From positions 372,001 to 436,000 of the forward strand of contig NZ_BBOJ01000004.1 in assembly GCF_000974445.1 (NCBI RefSeq): a stretch of 64,000 nt of DNA, read 5' to 3'. Positions 49,945-58,131 of the stretch are shown here, piece after piece; the first letter of the stretch is position 1, and every line of letters begins with the position of its first letter. The notes beneath the pieces are model-generated. The model was not told the origin of the DNA. It made no database searches and was given only the letters and a program-made list of their open reading frames with translations. Origin of the DNA: Lentzea aerocolonigenes. Lineage in GTDB: Bacteria > Actinomycetota > Actinomycetes > Mycobacteriales > Pseudonocardiaceae. A program made the position numbers and the translations under genes.

Positions 49945-50508
49945 ATGGTCACCGCGTCGAGGCCCCTGCGTGCGGACGCGGCACGCAACCGGGAGAAGCT
50001 GCTGGCGGCGGCCGCGGAACTGTTCGCGGAACGCGGCCTCGACGTGCCGCTCGAACACATCGCACGCCGCGCGGAAGTCAGCATCGGCACGCTCTACAAG
50101 CACTTCCCGACCCGCGACGACTTCGTCGGGGCGATCTTCCCCGAACGCCTCGCCGCACTGGACGCCATCGGCGAGAAGGCCCTGGCCGACCCGGACCCGT
50201 GGCACGCGTTCGCCGGCTACCTCGAAGACCTGTACGCCCTGCAGGCAGAGGACCGCGGCCTGAACGACGTCCTGGCGAGAGACCTGCCGAACGCACCCGA
50301 GGTGGTCTCGGCCTGCCACCGCGGCGCCGGCCACGCGGGAACCCTGATCGAGCGCGCCGTCGAGGCCGGCGTGCTGCGCGCCGACTACTCGATCGCGGAC
50401 CTGGCCGCGCTGACCAGGGCGATGGCCCAGGTGATCAGGGACGTGCCGGACGGGTGGCGCCGCTTCCTGTCCATCTACGTGGAGGGCTTGGGCGCGCGGA
50501 ACTCGTGA
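49945..50508 (+). CDS. TetR-family regulator divergent from the SDR gene
   Basis: 187-aa regulator. The HTH is LLAAAAELFAERGLDVPLEHIARRAEVSIGTLYKHFPTRDDFV, followed by a helical TetR_C domain. TAGGAT ends 7 bp before ATG 49945, so the transcript is nearly leaderless. Two operator copies in the intergenic region imply it controls itself and the SDR gene. Confidence 0.94.
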   Translation: MVTASRPLRADAARNREKLLAAAAELFAERGLDVPLEHIARRAEVSIGTLYKHFPTRDDFVGAIFPERLAALDAIGEKALADPDPWHAFAGYLEDLYALQAEDRGLNDVLARDLPNAPEVVSACHRGAGHAGTLIERAVEAGVLRADYSIADLAALTRAMAQVIRDVPDGWRRFLSIYVEGLGARNS

Positions 50509-50535
50509 GCGCGCACAGCGCCCGCGGGGTCAGAC

Positions 50536-50613
50536 TGGTGGGGCAGGTCGGATTCGAACCGACAACCTGACAGATTATGAGTCTGCTGCTCTGACCGGTT
50601 GAGCTACTGCCCC
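50536..50613 (-). tRNA. tRNA-Met (CAT), CCA encoded
   Basis: Full cloverleaf on the minus strand. The 7-bp acceptor stem GGGGCAG/CTGCCCC, D-arm AGCTCAACCGGTCAGAGC, anticodon loop CTCATAA and T-arm GTCGG-TTCGAAT-CCGAC are all present. The encoded 3' ACCA occupies 50539-50536. CAT could also be read as Ile2 if lysidine-modified; elongator Met is preferred on overall form. The initiator is unlikely because the acceptor is fully paired. Confidence 0.9.
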
Positions 50614-50718
50614 CTCGCAACGGCGGACGCGACCCGCTGACGCTGCGTGGTGGAGGATACCGATCACGCCGAACGGCCCTTGCGCGCCCCCGTGGCGAGC
50701 GACACATAGGCTGCACCC

Positions 50719-51180
50719 GTGCGTTTGACCCTCCGCGACTTCACCCCGGCGGACGAGCCCGAGGTGCTGCGGCTGTTCGCCGACTGCGACGACTGGTTCC
50801 AGGCTGCCACGGGCCACCCGTCCGGGCCCGGTGACGTGCAGAGTCTCTTCTACGCGTTGCCGGAGGGGGCCGCGTTCGAGCAGAAGCAGCTGCTGGTCGC
50901 GCAGGCCGAGGGCATGATCGGGTTCGTCGATCTCGTGCTCGACCATCCCGCGCACGGGCACGCCAGCATCGGGTTCTTCCTGGTGCCGAAGGACCTTCGG
51001 CGGTGGGGCATCGGCAGGGAGATGGCCAGGGCGCTCGCCGAGCGTTACCCGTTGATCACGCACGTGCACGTCCGGCTCGACGCGTTCAAGCCCGGCAACG
51101 AGTTCCTCAAGGCCATGGGCTTCACGCTCAACGGTCAGGGCGCCGTGCTCGAGATCGCGCCGAGGTCCGACGGCCGGTAG
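50719..51180 (+). CDS. GNAT-family N-acetyltransferase
   Basis: 153-aa acetyltransferase. It begins RLTLRDFTPADEPEVLRLF. The acetyl-CoA region is IGFFLVPKDLRRWGIGREMARALAER, a relaxed R/QxxGxG/A loop (RRWGIG). The end LDAFKPGNEFLKAMGF matches the GNAT motif B. GTG 50719. Substrate unknown. The last 46 bp overlap the convergent DUF2236 gene. Confidence 0.9.
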   Translation: MRLTLRDFTPADEPEVLRLFADCDDWFQAATGHPSGPGDVQSLFYALPEGAAFEQKQLLVAQAEGMIGFVDLVLDHPAHGHASIGFFLVPKDLRRWGIGREMARALAERYPLITHVHVRLDAFKPGNEFLKAMGFTLNGQGAVLEIAPRSDGR

Positions 51181-51992
51181 CCGCGCGGGTAGCCCGGATA
51201 GGTGCGGTTGCGGGAGTTGGTCAGCTTCAGCGAACGACGCACCGGCATCCGGCGCACCACCCGGGCCCGCGCCCGCAACGCCAGCCGTCCCAGCGTGCCC
51301 ACCCAGGCCGGCGGTGCTGTGAAGCCGAACGCGCGGACCATGTGCGGGCTCAGCATCGCGACCACGGCGCGGGAGACCACGGGGCGTGCGATCGACGGGT
51401 ACCACGAGCAGAACAGGTCCAGCGTGTACTGGCCGATCCTGCGGTTCGACGGCGCGAACACGAAGTGCGACCGTTCGTAAGCCTCCTTGAACTCGCGGAA
51501 CTCCGTGAAGGACTCCGGGATGTCGCGGATTCCCATTCGCATGCCGACCGCTCGGTAGAACCAGAACGCCGCCAGCTGCTCGGTCCGCGTCAACGGACGC
51601 CAGCCGTACTGGGAAAGCCACTCGATCGGGTTGTAGATGAACGTCGCCAGCACGTAGCGCATGTCGTCGTTGGAGATGTCGTAACGGCCGTGCTGGCGGT
51701 TCACCACGCGCAACGCCTCACGCCCGCGCGGTGAGTCGTAGCCGTGCTCCACGAGCTCGGCCATCAGGACCGCGGTGTCGTCGTAGCGCTTCTGCGGGCG
51801 GCGTTCGAACTCGCCGGTGCGCTCCAGCAGCCCCGAGATCGTCGGGACGCAGTACGTGCTGAACAGGGCCATCTGCAGCGACTTCTCGTAGTCCCACGGG
51901 AAGTCGAGGCCCGCGGAGATCCGCATGATCTCCTCGTGGTCGGTGACGGGGTCCAGCGACGTGATGCGGCGGAGGTTCGCGAAGCGGGCCAT
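51135..51992 (-). CDS. DUF2236 (MpaB/latex-clearing-type haem oxygenase fold) protein
   Basis: 285-aa helical protein matching actinobacterial DUF2236. Conserved region VVNRQHGRYDISNDDMRYVLATFIYNPIEWL, with His and Arg expected to contact haem or metal, and a later TLDLFCSWYPSIARPV. Related proteins include rubber oxygenase Lcp and fungal MpaB; here the substrate is unknown. ATG 51992 has only a weak ribosome site. The C-terminal 15 codons are antisense to the GNAT gene. Confidence 0.85.
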   Translation of the reverse strand: MARFANLRRITSLDPVTDHEEIMRISAGLDFPWDYEKSLQMALFSTYCVPTISGLLERTGEFERRPQKRYDDTAVLMAELVEHGYDSPRGREALRVVNRQHGRYDISNDDMRYVLATFIYNPIEWLSQYGWRPLTRTEQLAAFWFYRAVGMRMGIRDIPESFTEFREFKEAYERSHFVFAPSNRRIGQYTLDLFCSWYPSIARPVVSRAVVAMLSPHMVRAFGFTAPPAWVGTLGRLALRARARVVRRMPVRRSLKLTNSRNRTYPGYPRGYRPSDLGAISSTAP

Positions 51993-52044
51993 GCACCCAA
52001 GCTGACCCAGCAGACGGCAAAGCACCAGGCCCCAGATGTGCGAA

Positions 52045-52782
52045 CTAGAGCAACGACTGCAGTGCCGCCGCGCGTTCGTCGATCAGCTTCATCCGCGCGT
52101 TCCACTCGACCGTCTCGTAGTGCTCGCTCCCCGCGGCGGACCCCTGCCCCGGCCACTTGCGGTAGTGCAGCCCGACCGTCGCGTCGAAGAAGCCGGCGGT
52201 GAGGACGCTCGCGGCGATCAGCAGGCCCGTGTCGTCGCTGCCGGGCACGGCCATCCAGCCGCCCAGCATCACCGCGAGGTCGCGTTCGATGCACAACGTC
52301 GTGGGGTGCAGGGGCAAGCGGAAGTCGTTGCGGCGCCAGTGGTCGAGCACCACGCCCGGCTCCAGCGGCCCGTGCGGCGGGTCGCCGTCGAAGCCGACCA
52401 GCTCGCCGTCGGGCAGGAGGTCGAGCACGCGCGACGTGGTCCACCGGACGCGGTCGTTCCCGGTGATCGCGGCGATGTCGCGGGCCAGCACGCCGGGCAT
52501 CAGCACGTCGTCCTGGTCCAGGTTCTTCACCAGCTCACCCCGCGCACGAGACAACGCGAGGTTGCGCGTGATCGCCACCCCGCCGTGCCGGCCCGAACCG
52601 TGGCTGATGCGCTCGTCGGACGGCAGCAGCTCCTCGGCGACGCCGGTGCGGCCGTCCTCCTGCACGAGCCACTCCCACGCCCACCCGGCGGGAAGCTCCT
52701 GGGCCGCGAGCGACCGGTACGCCTGCGTCAGGTGGCCGGGTTCCGGGCGGTGGACGGGGGTGATCACCGAGATCAGGCGCAC
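52045..52782 (-). CDS. Family 2 glycosyltransferase
   Basis: 245-aa soluble GT-A fold protein. It starts ISVITPVHRPEPGHLTQAYRSL. The nucleotide-binding acidic site is WLVQEDGRTG and the DxD-equivalent is KNLDQDDVLMPG, followed by LHPTTLCIERDLAVMLGGW and GSDDTGLLIAAS. No membrane helix. Donor and acceptor unknown. GTG 52782 starts it; the tRNA-Asn terminator lies just upstream. Confidence 0.9.
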   Translation of the reverse strand: MRLISVITPVHRPEPGHLTQAYRSLAAQELPAGWAWEWLVQEDGRTGVAEELLPSDERISHGSGRHGGVAITRNLALSRARGELVKNLDQDDVLMPGVLARDIAAITGNDRVRWTTSRVLDLLPDGELVGFDGDPPHGPLEPGVVLDHWRRNDFRLPLHPTTLCIERDLAVMLGGWMAVPGSDDTGLLIAASVLTAGFFDATVGLHYRKWPGQGSAAGSEHYETVEWNARMKLIDERAAALQSLL

Positions 52783-52818
52783 AGTGCTGCTCCGCGGGAA
52801 ACGAGCGTGAAACGAGAA

Positions 52819-52847
52819 GAGGCCCCATCCGCAGTGGATGGAGCCTC
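52819..52847 (-). terminator. Intrinsic terminator of tRNA-Asn
   Basis: On the minus strand GAGGCTCCATCC and GGATGGGGCCTC form a 12-bp stem (one G-U) around a 5-nt loop. TCTCGTTTC follows. It lies 10 bp past the tRNA 3' end. Confidence 0.8.
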
Positions 52848-52856
52848 ATCGGTAAG

Positions 52857-52929
52857 CTCCCCCAACTGGACTCGAACCAGTAACCCTGCGATTAACAGTC
52901 GCATGCTCTGCCAATTGAGCTATGGGGGA
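52857..52929 (-). tRNA. tRNA-Asn (GTT)
   Basis: Cloverleaf on the minus strand with acceptor TCCCCCA/TGGGGGA, D-arm AGCTCAATTGGCAGAGC, anticodon loop CTGTTAA (GTT) and T-arm ACTGG-TTCGAGT-CCAGT. Discriminator G at 52857; CCA is not encoded. Confidence 0.95.
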
Positions 52930-52945
52930 ATGTTCTGTTGTTCTG

Positions 52946-52973
52946 CCTGTCAGGCTTGGTTCCTCCTGACAGG
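52946..52973. repeat. Perfect 9-bp inverted repeat upstream of tRNA-Asn
   Basis: CCTGTCAGG (52946-52954) and CCTGACAGG (52965-52973) flank a 10-nt spacer, 17 bp upstream of the tRNA 5' end and about 100 bp before the YtxH-like gene. It may be a regulatory site for either. Confidence 0.45.
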
Positions 52974-53071
52974 GGGTAACTCTACATGAGCCGCAAAACG
53001 GGTTCTGCAGGCACCCCCCACTTTGCGGGAGAATGGCCTCTGACCTGCCACGATGTGAGAGGAGAAGCCGC

Positions 53072-53353
53072 ATGAAGGGCATCTTGGTCGGCGCGGCGAT
53101 CGGCTACGTGCTCGGCGCGAAGGCCGGACGTGAGCGCTACGACCAGATCGTGCGCCTCTGGCACCGGTTCATCGAGAACCCGACGGTGCGCAAGACGGCC
53201 AGCCAGGCCAAGGACAAGGCGTTCGAAGCCGCCCACCAGGCGAAGGATCTGGCCGCGGACGCTGCGGAAAAGGCCGCGGAGAAGGCTCCGTGGCGGCACC
53301 AGGAGGAAGCCAACGGCCGGCCCGTCACGCCGCCCGTCACGCCTCGTGCGTGA
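53072..53353 (+). CDS. YtxH-like small membrane-associated protein
   Basis: 93-aa protein. The N-terminal Gly-rich helix ILVGAAIGYVLGAKAGRERYDQI matches the YtxH family, followed by an Ala/Lys-rich amphipathic helix (ASQAKDKAFEAAHQAKDLAADAAEKAAEKA) and a Pro-rich tail. GAGAGGAG precedes ATG 53072. These proteins are linked with general stress; function is poorly known. Convergent with tam, 6 bp apart. Confidence 0.88.
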   Translation: MKGILVGAAIGYVLGAKAGRERYDQIVRLWHRFIENPTVRKTASQAKDKAFEAAHQAKDLAADAAEKAAEKAPWRHQEEANGRPVTPPVTPRA

Positions 53354-53359
53354 CGATCT

Positions 53360-54100
53360 TCACACCTGAGCCACCACGAAGATCCGCCTGAAGGGGAACC
53401 ACGTCGTGCCGTCGGCCCGCTCCGGGTAGGCCTCGCGCAGCCGCGGCGCCAGTTCCGCGACGTACGCGTCCCAGTCCGATGAGGACAGTGCCGCGCGCAC
53501 GGGCCGCAACGCCGTGCCGGTCACCCAGTCGAGCACGGGATCCGGTCCGGACAACCGCTGCACGTACGTGGTCTCCCAGGCGTCCACAGAGGAGCAGTCC
53601 GCCAGCAGGTCGGCGTACTCCACGGGCTCCAGCACCGGCTTCTCCGCACGGAAGACGTGCGCCAGGCCGGGGCCTGCGACCTCGCGGATCAACCGGTGCG
53701 AGGGGTCGGCGTAGTTGCCGGGCACCTGGAACGCGAGCCACGCGCCGGACGGCAGCGCCGCAGCCCACTTCTCCACGATCGAGGGATGTGACGGAACCCA
53801 CTGCAGGACCGCGTTGGACACCACGACGTCGGTGTCCGGCAACGGTTCCCACGTCGTCACGTCGTCCACGCGCGCGTCGACACCCGCCGCCCGCGCCGCC
53901 TCGACCATCTCAGGCGACGAGTCGAACGCCTCGACCACGGCGGACGGCCAGCGCGAGGACAACGACACCGTCAGGTTGCCGGGGCCGCAGCCCACGTCGA
54001 CCACGCGCCGGGGCTCCGAAGCCCTCACGCGTGCCACGAGCTCGTAGAACGGCCGCCCCCGGTGATCGGCGAAGGCCAGGTACTGCGCCGGATCCCACAT
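53360..54100 (-). CDS. tam: Trans-aconitate 2-methyltransferase
   Basis: 246-aa SAM methyltransferase. It starts MWDPAQYLAFADHRGRPFYELVARV, a hallmark of Tam. The SAM motif is VVDVGCGPGNLTVSLSSRWP with VEAFDSSPEMVEAA, then VVVSNAVLQWVPSH and AFQVPGNYADPSHRLIRE. It methylates the aconitase by-product trans-aconitate. Length is normal. A second convergent or operon partner is not obvious. Confidence 0.93.
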   Translation of the reverse strand: MWDPAQYLAFADHRGRPFYELVARVRASEPRRVVDVGCGPGNLTVSLSSRWPSAVVEAFDSSPEMVEAARAAGVDARVDDVTTWEPLPDTDVVVSNAVLQWVPSHPSIVEKWAAALPSGAWLAFQVPGNYADPSHRLIREVAGPGLAHVFRAEKPVLEPVEYADLLADCSSVDAWETTYVQRLSGPDPVLDWVTGTALRPVRAALSSSDWDAYVAELAPRLREAYPERADGTTWFPFRRIFVVAQV

Positions 54101-54124
54101 ACGGCTAACAGTACACGCGTACTG

Positions 54125-54616
54125 CTAGCCTGCAAGCCTCGAAGCGAACGCGGAAACGGCCGCCCGCACGGCCTCCAGCTCCACCCCGGCGTCCCCGCGC
54201 GCCTGCCACACGAAGCCGTCCCTGCCCGGAATCTTGCGCTGCAGGATCCACACCCCTGGCGACTCGACGCGCTCCCGGTGCCGGATGGAGCCCTCCACGC
54301 GCTGGCTGATCGCGCGCAGCACACGACGGGGGTCGTCGACGGCGAACCGTTGCGCGGGAAGGTCTTCCAGCAGCACGACAGGGCCCTCGGCGGAGGCCTC
54401 GAGAGCCTCGACGACCCGCAGCGCGCCCTCCCACTTCACCTTGCTGATCAGGTGCCAGCCGATGCGGCGCGGACCCGGTACCCACAGCCCGAGCGACGTG
54501 ACGACGAGGTGACCGTCCTGCACGGGTGCGTGAGCGATCACGGTCTCGTCCGGCTCCAGCTCCCCGGTGAACCCGTCCGGCGCACCGTTGCCGAACAACC
54601 GCCGGAACAGTCCCAC
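54125..54616 (-). CDS. Conserved actinobacterial protein downstream of dnaG
   Basis: 163-aa soluble protein of unknown function. It begins GLFRRLFGNGAPDGFTGELEPDETVIAHAPVQDG and has a PH-like beta-rich segment (HLVVTSLGLWVPGPRRIGWHLISKVKWEGALRVVE), ending with a helix. The fold impression (bacterial PH or GRAM-like) is inference. GTG 54616 shares one base with the dnaG stop, so it is translationally coupled. Confidence 0.8.
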   Translation of the reverse strand: MGLFRRLFGNGAPDGFTGELEPDETVIAHAPVQDGHLVVTSLGLWVPGPRRIGWHLISKVKWEGALRVVEALEASAEGPVVLLEDLPAQRFAVDDPRRVLRAISQRVEGSIRHRERVESPGVWILQRKIPGRDGFVWQARGDAGVELEAVRAAVSAFASRLAG

Positions 54617-56505
54617 TACAGCACTCCAGCGCTCTGCTGCAGGAGCGCCTTGCGGTACTCCTCCAGCGCCACCAGGTCGCCCCACAGCGCCCGGTACTCG
54701 TCGGCGTCCTTGATCGGGGACAGCCGCCGCAGCCGCGACTTCACGTCCTCGACCTGCTTGCCGACCTGCACCTCCTGCAGCCGCGCGATCACCATCGACA
54801 CGTAGCGGAACTCGTCGTTCTGCTTGACGGTCAACGGTTCCACCGCGAGCTCGGTCAGCACCGACCGCACCGACGCGTGCGAACACGCCTGCGAGATCGC
54901 GTCCAGGTACGCGGTTCCGGCGAGCCCCGAGGACGCGCCACCGGCGGCACGGATCGCGCGGTGCAGCGCCACGTACGCGGGATCGGTGAACGCCTCGTCG
55001 GGCAGCGAGTCGTACAGCGGACCGGCGTACTCGGGCAGCCGCAGCGCGACCTTGAGCACCTCGCGTTCGGGCACCAGCCGCGGGTCGCGCGGGTTCGGCC
55101 GCGGCGGGCCGTCGACGTCCACGCTCAACGAGATCTGGTTCGGGTCGACGCGCTGAGCTGTGGCGACCGGCTTCTTGCCCCCGGAGACCTGGCGCACCCG
55201 GCGCACGACCATCGCCTCGTCGTCCCAGCCGACCCACCACGCGAGCCGCGTCGCGTACCCGTCCCGCTTGGCGCGGTCCTTGATCTGCGCGACGAACGGC
55301 ACCATCTTCTTCAGCGCCTCGACGCGCCCGTCCACGGAGTCGAGGTCGTACGCCTTGAGCTGCGCCTTGATCGCGAACTCGATCAACGGCGTGCGCCGCG
55401 CCACCAGGTCGCGCACCGCCACGTCACCCTTGGCCTGCCGCAGCTCGCACGGGTCCATGTTGTCCGGCGCCACCGCGATGTAGGTCTGCGCGGAGAACTG
55501 CTGCTCTCCCTCGAACGCCTTGAGCGCGGCCTTCTGGCCCGCCTCGTCGCCGTCGAAGGTGAAGATGACCTCGCCGTTCACGTCGTCGTCGATCAGCAGC
55601 CTGCGCAGCACGTTCATGTGGTCGACGCCGAACGCCGTGCCGCAGGACGCGACCGCCGTCGGCACGCCGGCCAGGTGCATCGCCATCACGTCGGTGTAGC
55701 CCTCGACGATGACCGCCTGCTTGCGCTTCGCGATCTCCCGCTTGGCCTGGTCGAGCCCGAACAGCACCTGCGACTTCTTGTAGATCATCGACTCGCTGGT
55801 GTTGAGGTACTTCGCCTGGATCGGGTCGTCGTCGAAGATCCGCCGCGCACCGAACCCGACGACCTCGCCGCCGATGTCCTTGATCGGCCACAGCAGCCGC
55901 CGGTGGAACCGGTCGATCGGCCCCTGCCGGCCCTCCTTGGTGAGCTGCGCCTTGATCAGCTCGGTGAGCTCGAAACCCCGGCCCAGCAGGTGCTTGGTCA
56001 GCTTGTCCCAGCCGCCGGGCGCGAACCCGCAGCCGAACTGCCGTGCCGCGGCCTCGTCGAACCCGCGCTCGGCCAGGAACTCCCGCGCCGCCTGCGCCTC
56101 CGGTGAGGCGAGCTGCTCCGCGTAGTACTCGGCGGCCTGCTTGTGCGCCTCGATGAGCCTGCTGCGGGTGCCGCGGTCGCGCTGGATCGTGACGCCGCCG
56201 CCCTCGTAGGTGAGCTGGATGCCCGCCCGGTCCGCGAGCCGCTCGACGGCCTCGACGAACGAGAGGTGCTCGACCTTCATCACGAAGGCGATCACGTCGC
56301 CGCCCTCGCCGCAGCCGAAGCAGTGGAACGTGCCGTGCGACGGGCGCACGTTGAACGAAGGCGTCTTCTCGTCGTGGAAGGGGCACAACCCCTTCAACGC
56401 TCCCCCGCCGGCCCTCTTGAGCGAGACCTGGTCCCCCACGACCTCGTCGATGCGGCTGCGCTCACGCACCAACGCGATGTCGCTCTCCCTGATGCGTCCT
56501 GCCAC
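54616..56505 (-). CDS. dnaG: DNA primase
   Basis: 629-aa primase. Zinc-binding domain: CPFHDEKTPSFNVRPSHGTFHCFGCGEGGD. RNA-polymerase/Toprim core: GFGARRIFDDDPIQAKYLNTSES, VIVEGYTDVMAMH, and EVIFTFDGDEAGQKAALKAFE with the acidic residues intact. The C-terminal helicase-interaction domain has LPEYAGPLYDSLPDEAFTDPAY. GTG 56505 gives the expected VAGRIRESDIALVRERSRIDEVV start. Only 35 bp separate it from the divergent ECF41 gene, so their promoters must overlap. dgt lies 5 kb away, not adjacent as in many actinobacteria. Confidence 0.98.
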   Translation of the reverse strand: MAGRIRESDIALVRERSRIDEVVGDQVSLKRAGGGALKGLCPFHDEKTPSFNVRPSHGTFHCFGCGEGGDVIAFVMKVEHLSFVEAVERLADRAGIQLTYEGGGVTIQRDRGTRSRLIEAHKQAAEYYAEQLASPEAQAAREFLAERGFDEAAARQFGCGFAPGGWDKLTKHLLGRGFELTELIKAQLTKEGRQGPIDRFHRRLLWPIKDIGGEVVGFGARRIFDDDPIQAKYLNTSESMIYKKSQVLFGLDQAKREIAKRKQAVIVEGYTDVMAMHLAGVPTAVASCGTAFGVDHMNVLRRLLIDDDVNGEVIFTFDGDEAGQKAALKAFEGEQQFSAQTYIAVAPDNMDPCELRQAKGDVAVRDLVARRTPLIEFAIKAQLKAYDLDSVDGRVEALKKMVPFVAQIKDRAKRDGYATRLAWWVGWDDEAMVVRRVRQVSGGKKPVATAQRVDPNQISLSVDVDGPPRPNPRDPRLVPEREVLKVALRLPEYAGPLYDSLPDEAFTDPAYVALHRAIRAAGGASSGLAGTAYLDAISQACSHASVRSVLTELAVEPLTVKQNDEFRYVSMVIARLQEVQVGKQVEDVKSRLRRLSPIKDADEYRALWGDLVALEEYRKALLQQSAGVL

Positions 56506-56540
56506 GACCTGGAGTCTAATCCTTTGGCAAACTGCCAACC

Positions 56541-57407
56541 GTGACCACGGCCGAGGACTTCGGACTCCACCGCACGCACCTCATCGGCGTCGCCTACCGG
56601 CTGACCGGCAGCATCGCCGACGCCGAGGACGCCGTGCAGGAGGCGTGGCCGCGGTTCGCGAAGGCCGAGGGGATCGAGGACGTGCGCGGCTGGCTCACGA
56701 CCGTGGTGAGCCGCATCTGCCTCGACCGCCTGCGTTCCGCCGCCGTGCGCCGCGAGACGTACGTGGGCTCGTGGCTGCCGGAGCCGCTGATCACGACCGG
56801 CGAGGACGACGACCCGCTGGCGAGCGTCGTGCGGTCCGACGGCGTGCGGATGGCGGCGCTGGTCGTGCTCGACAAGCTCACGCCCGACCAGCGCGTGGCG
56901 TTCGTGCTGCACGACGCGTTCGCCCTGCCGTTCAGCGAGATCGCGGACGTGCTGGGCGTCTCCGAGGCCGCGGCGCGCAAGCACGCGTCACGGGCCCGCA
57001 AGATCGTCACCGGCTCGGCGCCACCGCCCCGCGCGGCGCTGGACGAGCAGCGCGAGGTGCTCGAGAAGTTCCTCACGGCCATGTCGAGCGGCGACGTCGA
57101 GGCCGTGCTCGGCCTGCTGCACCCGGACGCGGTGATGATCGGCGACGGCGGCGGCAAGGCCCGCACCGCCGTCAACACGGTCTCCGGCGCCGACAAGGTC
57201 GCCCGGTTCTTCTTCGGCCTCGTCCGCAAGTACGGCTACCCGCAGATGCGGCCGGCGCTGGTCAACGGCGACCTCGGCGTCGTCATGGCGGCGCAGGGGG
57301 ACGTGGCGGAGCGCGTCACCACGTTCACCGTGCACGACGGCAAGGTCCTCGCGGTGTACGACATCGCGAACCCGGACAAGCTCGGCCACGTGGACTTCTT
57401 GGTCTAG
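56541..57407 (+). CDS. ECF41-group sigma factor (SigJ-like) with SnoaL-like regulatory domain
   Basis: 288-aa ECF sigma factor. Region 2 (LIGVAYRLTGSIADAEDAVQEAW) and region 4 (LTPDQRVAFVLHDAFALPFSEIADVLGVSEAAARKHASRAR) are followed by a roughly 110-aa SnoaL/NTF2-like C-terminal domain. All three ECF41 hallmarks are present: GSWLPEPL in the linker, DGGGKARTA, and NPDKL near the end. ECF41 members have no separate anti-sigma; the C-terminal domain modulates activity. The usual genomic partner, a carboxymuconolactone-decarboxylase-like gene, lies 1.5 kb downstream with a matching promoter. GTG 56541. Confidence 0.95.
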   Translation: MTTAEDFGLHRTHLIGVAYRLTGSIADAEDAVQEAWPRFAKAEGIEDVRGWLTTVVSRICLDRLRSAAVRRETYVGSWLPEPLITTGEDDDPLASVVRSDGVRMAALVVLDKLTPDQRVAFVLHDAFALPFSEIADVLGVSEAAARKHASRARKIVTGSAPPPRAALDEQREVLEKFLTAMSSGDVEAVLGLLHPDAVMIGDGGGKARTAVNTVSGADKVARFFFGLVRKYGYPQMRPALVNGDLGVVMAAQGDVAERVTTFTVHDGKVLAVYDIANPDKLGHVDFLV

Positions 57408-57503
57408 ACCGTAACTGGTTCCGGGATCGTTTCGTCGCTAACGTCACACCAGTTGGTCCAGCCCAAGCCCCCTGCCGCGGGTTGCAACCACCGGAGTCCG
57501 ACC

Positions 57504-58130
57504 ATGCCCGAACACGACGTCCCCTCACGCCGGGCGTTCCTCGCGACCGGTGCGGCCGCTGTGGTCGCGCTGACCGCCGCCGGCACCACCACCGCGCGCA
57601 GCGCCCCTCTCCCCCTCACGCCGACCTGCGTCGATGACGACGACACGCCGTCGAACATCGAAGGTCCCTACTTCAAGCGGAACTCACCTCAGCGCACGAA
57701 CCTGCGCACGCCCGGCGTCACCGGCGTCGTGCTCAGCATCACCGGGTTCGTCTACACGATGAAGTGCGCGCCGATTCCCAACGCACTGCTGGACTTCTGG
57801 CAGGCCGACGACCGCGGTGTGTACGACAACACCACGTTCAAGATGCGCGGGCACCAGTTCACCAACGCCTCCGGCGCGTACGTGCTGGAGACGATCGTGC
57901 CGAAGGACTACCCGGGCCGCACCCCGCACATCCACGTCAAGGTGCAGGCGCGGGGCGGCCCGATCCTGACCACGCAGCTGTTCTTCCCCGACAACCTCAG
58001 GGCGTACGGGATGAACGTGGCCTACCTGAACCGGCGCGACGCGTACCTCGACCGCGAGTGCGAGGTGGAGCTCGGTCCGCTGGTCGGCAACCGCTACACC
58101 GCCAAGTTCGACTTCGTCATCGACTCCTGA
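57504..58130 (+). CDS. Tat-exported intradiol-dioxygenase-like protein
   Basis: 208-aa protein. The twin-arginine signal is SRRAFLATGAAAVVALTAAG (residues 8-27). The mature domain is the beta-sandwich of intradiol ring-cleavage dioxygenases: NALLDFWQADDRGVYDN (first Tyr), GHQFTNASGAYVLETIVPKDYPGRTPHIHVKV with Tyr, Arg and both His of the Fe(III) site. It resembles secreted catechol-dioxygenase-like proteins that attack lignin-like phenolics. ATG 57504. It is 96 bp after the ECF41 gene. Confidence 0.92.
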   Translation: MPEHDVPSRRAFLATGAAAVVALTAAGTTTARSAPLPLTPTCVDDDDTPSNIEGPYFKRNSPQRTNLRTPGVTGVVLSITGFVYTMKCAPIPNALLDFWQADDRGVYDNTTFKMRGHQFTNASGAYVLETIVPKDYPGRTPHIHVKVQARGGPILTTQLFFPDNLRAYGMNVAYLNRRDAYLDRECEVELGPLVGNRYTAKFDFVIDS

Positions 58131-58131
58131 G

